64,000 bases of DNA, from positions 28,969 to 92,968 of the forward strand of contig CANHVU010000012.1 in the NCBI GenBank assembly GCA_947464275.1, written 5' to 3'. Each line of letters begins with the position of its first letter. Position 1 is the stretch's first letter. This DNA is from Bacteroidota bacterium (GTDB taxonomy: Bacteria; Bacteroidota; Bacteroidia; UKL13-3). A model generated the notes under the pieces. That model saw nothing but the letters and a program-made list of their open reading frames with translations. It was not told the DNA's origin and made no database searches. Shown one piece after another: positions 46,467 to 55,836 of the stretch. A program made the translations under genes and the position numbers.

Positions 46467-49337
46467 TTAGTTGCTAGCTTGTGATGCATAAGCTTCTGTA
46501 GGAATACATGCACAAACTAAGTTTCTATCACCATAGGTATCGTTAATTCTACCTACGCTTGGCCAAAACTTAGCTGCTCTTACAAATGGAAGTGGGAAAG
46601 CAGCTTGTTGACGGCTGTAACCATGTTTCCATTCATCGGCAGTAACCATACTAGCTGTATGTGGTGCATTTTTCAATACATTATCAGCTTTATCGGCTGT
46701 ACCATTTTCAATGGCTGCTACTTCTTCTCTAATTGAAATCATGGCATCGCAGAAACGATCTAACTCATGTTTAGCTTCACTTTCAGTTGGCTCAATCATA
46801 ACAGTTCCGGCTACTGGGAACGAAATGGTTGGTGCATGGAAACCATAATCCATTAAACGTTTTGCAATATCAGCTACTTCTACTCCTGAAGCCTGTTTAA
46901 ATACACGTGTATCTAAAATCATTTCATGAGCACAACGGCCTTTTGAACCTACGTATAAAATTTGGTAATGTTTTTCTAAACGAGCTTTAATATAGTTTGC
47001 ATTTAAAATAGCATATTTAGTAGCTAATTCTAAACCTTCAGTACCCATCATTCTGATGTATGCATAAGAAATCAAAAGGATAGAAGCACTACCCCAAGGA
47101 GCAGCACTAACTGCGTGCATTGATTGATTTCCACCTTCCATATCAACTACAGCATGGCCAGGTAAAAATGGAGCTAAATGAGCAGCTACACCAATAGGGC
47201 CCATGCCAGGTCCACCACCACCGTGAGGAATACAGAAAGTTTTATGTAAATTTAAATGGCAAACATCTGCACCAATATTAGCAGGGCTAGTTAAACCAAC
47301 TTGTGCATTCATATTTGCACCATCCATGTATACTTGTCCACCGTTTTCGTGAATGATATTACAAATATCAATAATACCTTCTTCAAAAACACCGTAAGTA
47401 GATGGATAAGTAACCATTAAACAAGCCAAATTATCTTTATGTTCGGCTGCTTTTGCTCTAATATCTTCAATGTCAATATAACCGTTTTCTAAAGTTTTGG
47501 TTACAATTACTTTCATACCAGCCATTACTGCACTTGCAGGGTTTGTACCATGAGCCGATGATGGAATTAAAGCAATATTTCTGTGGCTTTCACCTTTTGC
47601 TTTAAAATACTCTCTTATGGTCATTAAACCAGCATATTCACCTTGTGCTCCAGCATTTGGCTGTAACGAAATTCCAGCAAAACCAGTTACTTGTTTTAAA
47701 TATTCAGTTAATTCATCAAATATTTGAGTATAGCCCTTTGCTTGATTACGCGGAATAAATGGATGTAAAACACTGAAACCAGCGTAAGTTACAGGAATCA
47801 TTTCGGCTGTTGCATTTAATTTCATAGTGCAACTTCCTAATGCTATCATACTTTCGCATAGCGATAAATCTTTACTTTCTAAAAGTTTGATATAACGTAA
47901 CATTTCATGCTCACTATGGTGAGTGTTAAACACTGGGTGAGTCATGTAATCGCTGGTACGCGCTAAAGAAGCAGGCACGTTTAAATCAATATTGGTTGGA
48001 ATTGAAACCTCAAGAGATTTACCTGTTAAGCAATTCAATAATTCAGCAATATCTTGTGCGGTATGTGTTTCATCTATTGAAATCGATACATGCGAATCGT
48101 TTATTTTATTGATATTGATTTCTGCTTTAACACAATTAGCCATAGTAGCATCAGCATTGCCAACAGCTACAGTAATGGTATCAAAATAGTTTTTATTAGT
48201 TACAGTAAATCCATTTGCATTTAATCCATTTGCCAAAGCATTGGTTAAACCATGAACACGGCTAGCAATTCCTTTTAAACCTTTAGGACCATGGTAAACA
48301 CCATACATACTTGCCATAATTGACAATAATACTTGTGCCGTACAGATGTTTGAAGTAGCTTTTTCGCGTTTGATATGTTGCTCACGAGTTTGTAAAGCCA
48401 TACGTAATGCAGAGTTTCCTTGGCTATCAATTGATACACCAATTAAACGACCTGGCATTTGACGTTTGTATGCATCTTTAGTAGCAAAAAATCCTGCATG
48501 TGGTCCGCCATAACCCATTGGCACACCAAAACGTTGTGATGTTCCAACTACTACATCAGCTCCCCACTCGCCTGGAGGGGTTAATAAAGTTAAGCTTAAA
48601 ATATCAGCAGCAACTGTAACCAATACTTCATTTTGTTTAGCAGTAGCCATAAATGCTGAATAATCAATTACCTCTCCATTACCAGCAGGGTATTGAATTA
48701 AAGCACCAAAATAAGTATTATCTAATTTTACTGTTTCATGATTACCAACAACTATTTCAATACCAGTTGGTTCAGCACGAGTAATTAATACATCAATTGT
48801 TTGTTTGAAGCATAATTCAGAAACAAAAAATTTATGAGCATTTTCGTTTTTAGCCTCAGCATGCAATAAGTGCATTGCCTCAGCAGCAGCAGTTGCTTCA
48901 TCTAACAAACTAGCGTTAGCTATTTCCATTCCGGTTAAATCAATAACCATGGTTTGGTAATTTAACAATGCTTCTAAACGACCTTGTGCAATTTCGGGTT
49001 GGTAAGGAGTGTAGGCAGTGTACCAATTTGGATTTTCGAAAATATTACGTAAAACTACATTTGGTGTGTGGGTTCCATAGTAACCTTGACCTATATAGTT
49101 TTTGTAAATTAAGTTTTTTTCCGAAATCTGTTTCAACATGCTTAGCAATTCCATTTCAGTTAAAGCAGCAGGCAGTTTCATGCGCTCTTTTAAGCGAATA
49201 TGAGCTGGAATTGTTTCATCAATCAGTTGGTCAACCGAGCTAACGCCAATGGTTTTAAGCATTGCTTCAGTGTCTTTTCTCATTGGCGAATTATGTCTGT
49301 AAACAAATTCGTCTTTGTGGTTTGTAGCTATTTGCAT
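46467..49337 (-). CDS. gcvP: Glycine dehydrogenase (decarboxylating), P-protein
   Basis: About 956 residues from the ATG at 49337 (a TTG at 49364 would add nine). A one-chain P-protein of the glycine cleavage system: PLP-dependent decarboxylation of glycine and transfer of the aminomethyl group to the H-protein. The two homologous halves are seen in [20 protein letters not shown] and in the second half with the PLP lysine in [20 protein letters not shown]. The N-terminal part includes [14 protein letters not shown]. GcvT and GcvH are not in the window. It is a monocistronic unit. Confidence 0.97.
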   Translation of the reverse strand: MQIATNHKDEFVYRHNSPMRKDTEAMLKTIGVSSVDQLIDETIPAHIRLKERMKLPAALTEMELLSMLKQISEKNLIYKNYIGQGYYGTHTPNVVLRNIFENPNWYTAYTPYQPEIAQGRLEALLNYQTMVIDLTGMEIANASLLDEATAAAEAMHLLHAEAKNENAHKFFVSELCFKQTIDVLITRAEPTGIEIVVGNHETVKLDNTYFGALIQYPAGNGEVIDYSAFMATAKQNEVLVTVAADILSLTLLTPPGEWGADVVVGTSQRFGVPMGYGGPHAGFFATKDAYKRQMPGRLIGVSIDSQGNSALRMALQTREQHIKREKATSNICTAQVLLSIMASMYGVYHGPKGLKGIASRVHGLTNALANGLNANGFTVTNKNYFDTITVAVGNADATMANCVKAEININKINDSHVSISIDETHTAQDIAELLNCLTGKSLEVSIPTNIDLNVPASLARTSDYMTHPVFNTHHSEHEMLRYIKLLESKDLSLCESMIALGSCTMKLNATAEMIPVTYAGFSVLHPFIPRNQAKGYTQIFDELTEYLKQVTGFAGISLQPNAGAQGEYAGLMTIREYFKAKGESHRNIALIPSSAHGTNPASAVMAGMKVIVTKTLENGYIDIEDIRAKAAEHKDNLACLMVTYPSTYGVFEEGIIDICNIIHENGGQVYMDGANMNAQVGLTSPANIGADVCHLNLHKTFCIPHGGGGPGMGPIGVAAHLAPFLPGHAVVDMEGGNQSMHAVSAAPWGSASILLISYAYIRMMGTEGLELATKYAILNANYIKARLEKHYQILYVGSKGRCAHEMILDTRVFKQASGVEVADIAKRLMDYGFHAPTISFPVAGTVMIEPTESEAKHELDRFCDAMISIREEVAAIENGTADKADNVLKNAPHTASMVTADEWKHGYSRQQAAFPLPFVRAAKFWPSVGRINDTYGDRNLVCACIPTEAYASQASN

Positions 49338-49491
49338 GTGAATGTTTTTTGAATTTTTTGTCAAATGTACTTTTTTACAAAGTATTTATATAAATGATTA
49401 AGGTCAAAATAAATCGTAAAACATTTTATTACTTGTTTTATCTGTAACCGAAAGCCAATTTATATTTCCTGTTTATGAATTAGACATAAAA

Positions 49492-49521
49492 AAACCCGCA
49501 TCAAATAAATGAAGCGGGTTT
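49492..49521 (-). terminator. Terminator of the lptE-secG operon
   Basis: AAACCCGC (49492-49499) pairs with GCGGGTTT (49514-49521), with an inner TCA/TGA stem. On the minus strand it is followed by a T-run. It lies just after the secG stop. Confidence 0.85.
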
Positions 49522-49538
49522 AGTGAATATTTTATAAT

Positions 49539-49886
49539 TTATTTTTTTGTTGTATCTGCATTAGTTGGTTCAGCTTGTTGTTGTGGCTGAGCAGGAGCAA
49601 CTGGAGCTGTTGTAGTCATTTCTTCAGTTTTTAATCTGCTTTCAGTACCAGTAGCCTCTTGTTCGCCTGTAGGACGAGCAAAGTTAGACGCTAAACTTAA
49701 TACAATTAAAGCTATAGCTAAAATCCATGTAGCTTTTTCTACTACATCTGTACTTCTGTTTGCACCCATTATTTGGTTAGGAGCTGTAAAATTAGCAGCT
49801 ATTCCGCCACCTTTAGGATTCTGGATTAATACTACTAAAGTAAGTAATACGCAAACGATAATGATTAAGATTAAAAAAAATACCAT
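49539..49886 (-). CDS. secG: Protein translocase subunit SecG
   Basis: 115 residues: two membrane segments (about 1-22 and 53-72) and the family signature VVLIQNPKGGGIAANF. The C-terminal tail is Gln/Thr/Pro-rich (TTTAPVAPAQPQQQAE), as common in this phylum. SecG assists the SecYE channel in the inner membrane. It ends the operon lptE - acidic protein - secG; the gap to the acidic gene is 4 bases. Confidence 0.94.
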   Translation of the reverse strand: MVFFLILIIIVCVLLTLVVLIQNPKGGGIAANFTAPNQIMGANRSTDVVEKATWILAIALIVLSLASNFARPTGEQEATGTESRLKTEEMTTTAPVAPAQPQQQAEPTNADTTKK

Positions 49887-49890
49887 AGTT

Positions 49891-52380
49891 TTAGTTTATA
49901 TTGTGTTCTGTTTTTATTTTATTTATTAGGGCTGCAAAATAAGTAATTTTATGTGGATATATCAAACTTAATTTTTCATAAGTTAAAATTGCTTTTTTTA
50001 TTAAACCTTGTTTTAGATAAATACTTGCTAATGTTTCACTTACAATTTCATCTTTTTCTTCCACACTTAGTTTAGCAACATTAGCTGGATTAAAAAATTC
50101 AGATTTTGGTCGAGTAATACTTGGATTTTCGCGCATAAATTTATCCAAAATACTTTCAACATCTTGCTTCACATTATTAGTATTTTCGGTTTCTTGTAAT
50201 TTATTTTCACCTAACTTTTTTACCTCTATTTTTGGAGGTAATGGTTCAAAAGCATTACTAAATACGGCTTCAAAATCAACCTCATTTATTGGTGTAGCAT
50301 TAAAATCAGGAAAAACTTCCTCAGTTGCTTCCTCTATATCTTCCTCATTTTCTTCTTCTTTTTCTGGTGTAAGTTTGGGTTCAAAAACAGGAATATTATA
50401 GTGTGGAATTAAACCTTCTTTTTTATCATACTTTATAAAGGCTTCTGGTTTAGATAGTTCTTCTTCTATTTCATCAATTTTATTTAAAGCTTCAAAGTCT
50501 GGTAAAATAGAAGGCACTTCACCAGTATAAATTTCTGGAATAAATGTTTCGGATAATGAAGATAAATTGATATCATTTTGGGTTTCATTCACTTCTTTAT
50601 TTTCTAAAGAAACAAATTGGGTAGAAAATGATTCTATTTCTTCGTATACTTCATCTTCGTTACTTTGTATTATTGTTTTTTCTTCGTCATTGGCTGCTAA
50701 ATCCGAATAAACAATACTTGGAGTTGACATTTCAATTGGTTCAACTGTTTCCTCCTTATCAGTTGTAACTAAGTCATAAGTCTCAGTTTTTTTATCATTA
50801 ACTATTGATAATTCATCAGCTAAAGTTAGTTCATGGTTAATGTTTTTATTTAAGTTAAATTCAGCTTTAGTTTTTAATATTTGAATTATCTTATCAGTGA
50901 ATTCTACATCCTCATAGTTGGTTATTTCAGGAGTGTTATTTATTGGCAGTTCAACTAATAAATTGGTGTCATCCGATTTATTTTTGGTTAGCCAATCTAT
51001 AAAATTATGGCTTTCAATTTCACCTTCTGAAGTTGATTCCAATTCTGTTAAGTTATTATTGTTCTTTTCAAGTAATTCAATTTCGTTAAAAACTTCTTCT
51101 ACTTCAATATCACCAATATCACCATTATCATTTACTCCTTCAATTAAATCATTCGTAACTTCTGATTCTGTTTTGTTATTGTTAACATTAAAATTATCCA
51201 AAGTTGAAAGTAATTCTCCCGTATTTTCAATGTTTAATTCATTCTGAATAAAATCATCATTATCTACTGATATTTCATGATTATTTTCTACTTCAACTAC
51301 TTCATCAAGTTTTTCTAATTCAGGATTATTATCAATTAAATTATCTAAAGTTGAATACTTTACTTCTGTATTTTCAATGTTCAATTCATTCAGAAGAGTG
51401 TCGTCATTTTCGGTTAATGTTATTTCATTATTATTTGAATCTTCAAGTAAATCATTAACTACTTCTTTTTCAAAATTGTTAACTTGACTTTCAATATTAA
51501 CCTCAGTTGACTTAGATTCAAATTCATCAGTATACCTTTCAATGGTAGTTGGGGTTTGTGGCAATACCGATTTAGTAATAGTTTCAATATTTTGGTCCTC
51601 AATAAACAAACTTGCCTCATCAAAGTCAGGTAAGAAATTATCTTCAAGCGTAAATCTTACCAAAGTTCCTTCTGTTTCGGTTAGTTGAAAATCTGAATCA
51701 TTACCTCTTTCATTATTCAATTCTGTAATTGTATTTTGGTTATCTTCAATTTCAGTATTATGTATAATGTTTTCTATTTGTTCTTCCTTACTTTCAATCA
51801 CATTTTCAGTAATATTTTCAATAGAGGTTGGCTGGTTTTCCTCAACTAAATTTGTTTCAACTAAATTATCATTCAACACTTCAGTGAATAATTCAGGTTC
51901 AATATTTTCAGTTAATGATAAATTAGTTTCTAAAATATGGTCATTATTGGATTCAATATTTTCAATGACTAATTCTTCAGGTGCTATTTCGTTTGAGTTA
52001 TCTTCTTTTATTCCTAGTAGTTGTTGTGCTTCGTTTAATAAAGCATCTTGTTCTTCTTTTCCAATTTCAAAATCAGGTTTCGATACCTTTTCAACTTTTA
52101 ATTCAATTGGTACATTAAAAAGCTCTTGTTCGTTTCCTAAATCAAGGTTATTATTATGTAAAAACTGATGTAAAACAGACCTGTCACCTACTATGAGTGC
52201 AGTGTGTTTCAATTGTTTTTCATATTCGTAATGATTTGTATTTAGCAAAGCCTTTGCCAATAAAACATGTGCTGTACTAAAGTATGGATAGTCAGTTACA
52301 ATTTTTTTTAGCGTTTCAATATGTTCGCTACCCAGCTTTTCGGGATTTTTAATTAAATCTGTAAATTCGGCTTTGTTCAC
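49891..52380 (-). CDS. Large acidic repeat protein with TPR-like ends
   Basis: 829 residues starting with GTG at 52380. The N-terminal 100 residues are helical and TPR-like (ETLKKIVTDYPYFSTAHVLL), as is the end (ETLASIYLKQGLIKKAILTY). In between are about 600 residues very rich in Glu, Asn, Asp and Thr, probably disordered, with an approximate internal repeat (NELNIENTEVKYSTLDNL against NELNIENTGELLSTLDNF, about 45 residues apart). No signal peptide. Bacteroidota carry a similar gene between lptE and secG. The function is unknown; a scaffold at the cytoplasmic side of the envelope is a guess. Confidence 0.8.
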   Translation of the reverse strand: MNKAEFTDLIKNPEKLGSEHIETLKKIVTDYPYFSTAHVLLAKALLNTNHYEYEKQLKHTALIVGDRSVLHQFLHNNNLDLGNEQELFNVPIELKVEKVSKPDFEIGKEEQDALLNEAQQLLGIKEDNSNEIAPEELVIENIESNNDHILETNLSLTENIEPELFTEVLNDNLVETNLVEENQPTSIENITENVIESKEEQIENIIHNTEIEDNQNTITELNNERGNDSDFQLTETEGTLVRFTLEDNFLPDFDEASLFIEDQNIETITKSVLPQTPTTIERYTDEFESKSTEVNIESQVNNFEKEVVNDLLEDSNNNEITLTENDDTLLNELNIENTEVKYSTLDNLIDNNPELEKLDEVVEVENNHEISVDNDDFIQNELNIENTGELLSTLDNFNVNNNKTESEVTNDLIEGVNDNGDIGDIEVEEVFNEIELLEKNNNNLTELESTSEGEIESHNFIDWLTKNKSDDTNLLVELPINNTPEITNYEDVEFTDKIIQILKTKAEFNLNKNINHELTLADELSIVNDKKTETYDLVTTDKEETVEPIEMSTPSIVYSDLAANDEEKTIIQSNEDEVYEEIESFSTQFVSLENKEVNETQNDINLSSLSETFIPEIYTGEVPSILPDFEALNKIDEIEEELSKPEAFIKYDKKEGLIPHYNIPVFEPKLTPEKEEENEEDIEEATEEVFPDFNATPINEVDFEAVFSNAFEPLPPKIEVKKLGENKLQETENTNNVKQDVESILDKFMRENPSITRPKSEFFNPANVAKLSVEEKDEIVSETLASIYLKQGLIKKAILTYEKLSLIYPHKITYFAALINKIKTEHNIN

Positions 52381-52471
52381 TACTTATTGTTTCGATGATT
52401 AACCTTAGCAAAATAGTAAAAATTTCTTTTAAAAATATTTATGTAAATGCTTTTGGTGTTTTATTAATTAT

Positions 52472-52975
52472 TTACCAGTTGATAAATGCAGCGTTAAAAA
52501 TGTCTTGCACTATCATATCTGTCACTTTACCAGATAGTTCTGCTTCTCTTGCTTGGAAATTATCGGCTGCGTCAAAGTCAATATTATTGGTAAATGTTTT
52601 AGTGAAATTTTTATCAACAGCTTTTTTATTTTCAAAAACCACCTCAATACTTATAGTTAATCGGTTTAATGCATTGGTTTGATTTCCTTGGATTGCAGCT
52701 GGCTTTATATCATAAGTTAAAATTTTCCCTGAAAAGGTTAGGTCACCATCTGATTGAGTTAATTTTAAAGGTGTTTCATTGACAAATTTTTGACGCAATT
52801 TTTCAGCCATATTCTGACTTAAAAGTGGGTTTACAATGCTTGCCATATTGGTTATATAAGATACTGAAACTGTTTGAGCATCAGGAGGAACACTTGCACC
52901 GGTATGGCTATATATTCCACAACCACTTAATAAACAAACTAAAACCCAAAGAGAAATTCCTTTTATATTTTTCAT
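52472..52975 (-). CDS. lptE: LptE-family LPS-assembly lipoprotein
   Basis: A 167-residue outer-membrane lipoprotein: signal MKNIKGISLWVLVCLLSGC (lipobox LSGC), then the beta-alpha domain with GIYSHTGASVPPDAQTVSV, SQNMAEKLRQKFVNETPLKL and GDLTFSGKILTYDIKPAA. It plugs the LptD barrel in lipopolysaccharide export. It is first in the operon with the acidic protein and secG, the usual neighbourhood in the phylum. Confidence 0.9.
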   Translation of the reverse strand: MKNIKGISLWVLVCLLSGCGIYSHTGASVPPDAQTVSVSYITNMASIVNPLLSQNMAEKLRQKFVNETPLKLTQSDGDLTFSGKILTYDIKPAAIQGNQTNALNRLTISIEVVFENKKAVDKNFTKTFTNNIDFDAADNFQAREAELSGKVTDMIVQDIFNAAFINW

Positions 52976-53080
52976 TTTACAAAGCTAAAAATGTTTAGCA
53001 AAATTCAGTACTCAATTATTATGCCTTTTATTTTCTAACTTTTTAATTCTAATTTCGAACAATAAGTTGAATAAAAAAAT

Positions 53081-53497
53081 ATGAAAAAAATAGCCTTTTG
53101 TACAGCAGTTTTTTTACTAGGTTTAGTAAAATTGAATGCACAAAATTTAAATGACCTAGAAAAGCAAAAAGTTGCAATAAATTTAGCTGCAAAAATTAAT
53201 GAACAAAAAATAAAGTTAGTTAAGCTCGAAATTCAATTAAACGACCTAAAGGAGAATACTGAAAAAGCGCAAAAAAATTCTTTAAAAGCTGCAAATAAAG
53301 TAGTTAGTAATAATGATGACCAAAAAGATGCTAAACTTACCGAAAAATCAATTGATGCTGCCAATAATGTTCAAAAAATGCAAAACAAAATTTTAAAAGT
53401 TATGGATAAAATAGATGTGCTTCAGTCTAAAATTTCCGATTTAGAGAAAAAAATGGAAAAATTAGATTGGTCAGTACAATTATTTCCTAAAAATTAA
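53081..53497 (+). CDS. Exported coiled-coil protein
   Basis: 138 residues: a signal peptide (about 1-20, ending KLNAQ), then an almost continuous charged coiled coil (about 25-130) rich in Lys, Asn and Gln (NEQKIKLVKLEIQLNDLKE, KVMDKIDVLQSKISDLEKK). No family is recognised. A -7-like TAATTTCG lies 25 bases upstream but no -33 partner. It is a single gene between two divergent groups. Confidence 0.65.
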   Translation: MKKIAFCTAVFLLGLVKLNAQNLNDLEKQKVAINLAAKINEQKIKLVKLEIQLNDLKENTEKAQKNSLKAANKVVSNNDDQKDAKLTEKSIDAANNVQKMQNKILKVMDKIDVLQSKISDLEKKMEKLDWSVQLFPKN

Positions 53498-53634
53498 TCA
53501 TTGATTTTTAGGTGAATAAATTCAATATTTTTAAAATTACACTAAATTATACATAGGTTCATGAATACTTATTTTTATCAGTAACAAACTATTGATAAAA
53601 AGTTATTTTCGCCCTTTATAATAAATTTAAATAC

Positions 53635-54828
53635 ATGATAGAACTAGCAAGCCGATTAAATAGAATTGTAGAGTCGAATACTTTACGTATGGCTAAGTTA
53701 AGCCGCGAGCTTCAGGCACAAGGCAAAGATGTAATTAATTTAAGTTTAGGTGAACCTGATTTCCAAACACCTCAACATATTAAAGATGCGGCTAAAAAAG
53801 CCATTGATGATGGTTTTACTTTTTATACTCCTGTGGTTGGTTATTTAGATTTACGCCAAGCTATTAGTGAAAAGTTTAAACGTGAAAATGGTTTGGATTA
53901 TCCTGCCGATCAAATTGTAGTTTCTACTGGTGCTAAACAGTCAATAATAAATGTATTGTTAAGTTTGCTTAATGCAGGTGATGAAGTGATTATTCCAACT
54001 CCTTTTTGGGTAAGCTATTCTGAAATGGTTAAATTAAGTGAAGGTGTTCCTGTTTATGTTCATAGCAATGTAACACAAGATTACAAGCCAACTGTTGCAC
54101 AAATAGAAGCTGCTATTACCCCTAAAACCAAAGCATTTATTTTTTCATCGCCTTGTAATCCTACAGGTTCTGTTTTTACCAAAGACGAACTTTATAGCAT
54201 TGCCAAAATGTTTGAAAAATATCCAAACATTTATATCATTTCTGATGAAATATATGAGCATATTAACTTTATTGGCAAGCACGAAAGCATTGGTCAATTT
54301 GATTTTATAAAAGATAGAGTTATTACCATTAACGGTATGAGTAAAGGCTTTGCTATGACAGGCTGGCGTTTAGGATATATTGGTGCTCCAAAAGTAATTG
54401 CACAAGCTTGCGAAAAATTACAAGGTCAGTTTACTAGTGGTGCTAATTCAATAGCTCAACGTGCCGCGCTTGCTGCATTGCAAGGAAGTTTGGAACCAAC
54501 TTTAGAAATGACTAAAGCCTTTCACAGACGAAGAGATTTAGTGCTTGGATTGATGAAAGAAATTGAAGGTTTTAAGTTAAATATTCCTGGTGGTGCATTT
54601 TATGTTTTTCCTGATGTTAGTAGCTATTTTGGCAAATCAGATGGAACAACAATCATAAATAATTGCGAAGATTTATGTATGTATATTTTGCATAATGCAA
54701 ATGTGAGCATAGTAGGAGGGGATAGCTTTGGCGCACCTGAGTGTGTAAGATTTAGTTATGCCACCAGTGATGAAAAATTAGTTGAAGCTATTAAACGAAT
54801 TAAAGAAGCACTTTCTAAACTAAAATAA
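53635..54828 (+). CDS. Pyridoxal-phosphate-dependent aminotransferase (aspartate type)
   Basis: A 397-residue class I/II aminotransferase. The N-terminal segment MAKLSRELQAQGKDVINLSLGEPDF, the PLP-phosphate and substrate residues in SSPCNPTGSVF and ISDEIYEHI, the Schiff-base Lys237 in INGMSKGFAMTGWRLGY and the final Arg in CVRFSYATS fit the aspartate/prephenate aminotransferase branch. The exact amino donor cannot be told by eye. It heads an operon with the heptose-kinase-like and TPR genes. Confidence 0.92.
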   Translation: MIELASRLNRIVESNTLRMAKLSRELQAQGKDVINLSLGEPDFQTPQHIKDAAKKAIDDGFTFYTPVVGYLDLRQAISEKFKRENGLDYPADQIVVSTGAKQSIINVLLSLLNAGDEVIIPTPFWVSYSEMVKLSEGVPVYVHSNVTQDYKPTVAQIEAAITPKTKAFIFSSPCNPTGSVFTKDELYSIAKMFEKYPNIYIISDEIYEHINFIGKHESIGQFDFIKDRVITINGMSKGFAMTGWRLGYIGAPKVIAQACEKLQGQFTSGANSIAQRAALAALQGSLEPTLEMTKAFHRRRDLVLGLMKEIEGFKLNIPGGAFYVFPDVSSYFGKSDGTTIINNCEDLCMYILHNANVSIVGGDSFGAPECVRFSYATSDEKLVEAIKRIKEALSKLK

Positions 54829-54843
54829 CTGTTATCAGCGTTA

Positions 54844-55827
54844 ATGGGAAATTTTAATAATTTAATTAATCAATTTGAAAACATACCCGTACTTATTATT
54901 GGTGATGTGATGATTGATGCTTATTTATTTGGAAATGTGGAGCGTATTTCTCCCGAGGCGCCCGTTCCAATTGTTGCAGTTAACAAAAAAGAAAGTCGCT
55001 TAGGTGGCGCAGCAAATGTGGCCTTAAACCTAGCTTCACTTGGGGCAAAACCCATTTTATGTTCAATTATTGGTAATGATGCTGAGGGTGACGAACTGAT
55101 TGAATTATTAAATAAAAGTAATATTAACTCAGCTGGCATTTTAAAAGATATTGATAGAATTACAACTGTAAAAACAAGGGTAATCAGCCAAAACCATCAA
55201 ATGCTGCGAATTGATAATGAAAATGCTGAGCCTTTGAATTTGATACAAACCAATGCTTTAGTTGGAAAAATTGAGGAGTTATTACCGCAAGCTAAAATAG
55301 TAATCTTTGAAGATTATGATAAAGGTGTTATTACCGAAAGTTTAATAAAAAGCATTACCAATAAAGCCAATCAGTTAGGTATTCCTACAGTAGTTGACCC
55401 TAAAAAAAGGAACTTTAATTATTATAATAATGTAACTTTATTTAAGCCCAATTTAAAGGAGTTGCGAGAAGGTATAAACACCCATTTTTCATTACAAAAT
55501 AAAACTGAATTTGAGCAAATATGTCAAAACTTAATGTTGAAAATGAATATTAAATATTTGTTTGTAACATTAAGTGAAAATGGTGTAATGATTACCAATG
55601 GCAAAGAATTTAATTATGTACCTGCCCATTTACGTAAAATAGCCGATGTTAGTGGGGCTGGAGATACCGTAATTAGTGTGGCCTCACTTTGTTTGGCATT
55701 GAATATGTCAATGGAACAAGTTGCTGTAATTTCTAATTTGGCTGGTGGTTTGGTTTGCGAAGAAGTTGGTGTTATTCCAATTAATATTGAAAAACTATCA
55801 GCGGAATATTTTGAACTTTACAATTAA
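54844..55827 (+). CDS. rfaE1: D-glycero-beta-D-manno-heptose-7-phosphate kinase (RfaE domain I)
   Basis: A 327-residue PfkB-family kinase. The N-terminus VLIIGDVMIDAYLFGNVERI, then SPEAPVPIVAVNKKESRLGG and AANVALNLASLGAKPILCSI are specific to the HldE/RfaE kinase domain; the catalytic Asp is in DVSGAGDTVIS. It makes heptose bisphosphate for ADP-heptose and the LPS core. Only the kinase half is present; the adenylyltransferase half (RfaE2) is a separate gene elsewhere. It follows the aminotransferase by 15 bases. Confidence 0.9.
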   Translation: MGNFNNLINQFENIPVLIIGDVMIDAYLFGNVERISPEAPVPIVAVNKKESRLGGAANVALNLASLGAKPILCSIIGNDAEGDELIELLNKSNINSAGILKDIDRITTVKTRVISQNHQMLRIDNENAEPLNLIQTNALVGKIEELLPQAKIVIFEDYDKGVITESLIKSITNKANQLGIPTVVDPKKRNFNYYNNVTLFKPNLKELREGINTHFSLQNKTEFEQICQNLMLKMNIKYLFVTLSENGVMITNGKEFNYVPAHLRKIADVSGAGDTVISVASLCLALNMSMEQVAVISNLAGGLVCEEVGVIPINIEKLSAEYFELYN

Positions 55828-55836
55828 TTCATTGAA

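Noticed and set aside
50918..52168. Open frames antisense to the acidic repeat protein, rich in Ser and Phe
   Set aside because: They are the complement of Glu/Asn/Thr-rich codons, and the sense frame is a complete operon gene.
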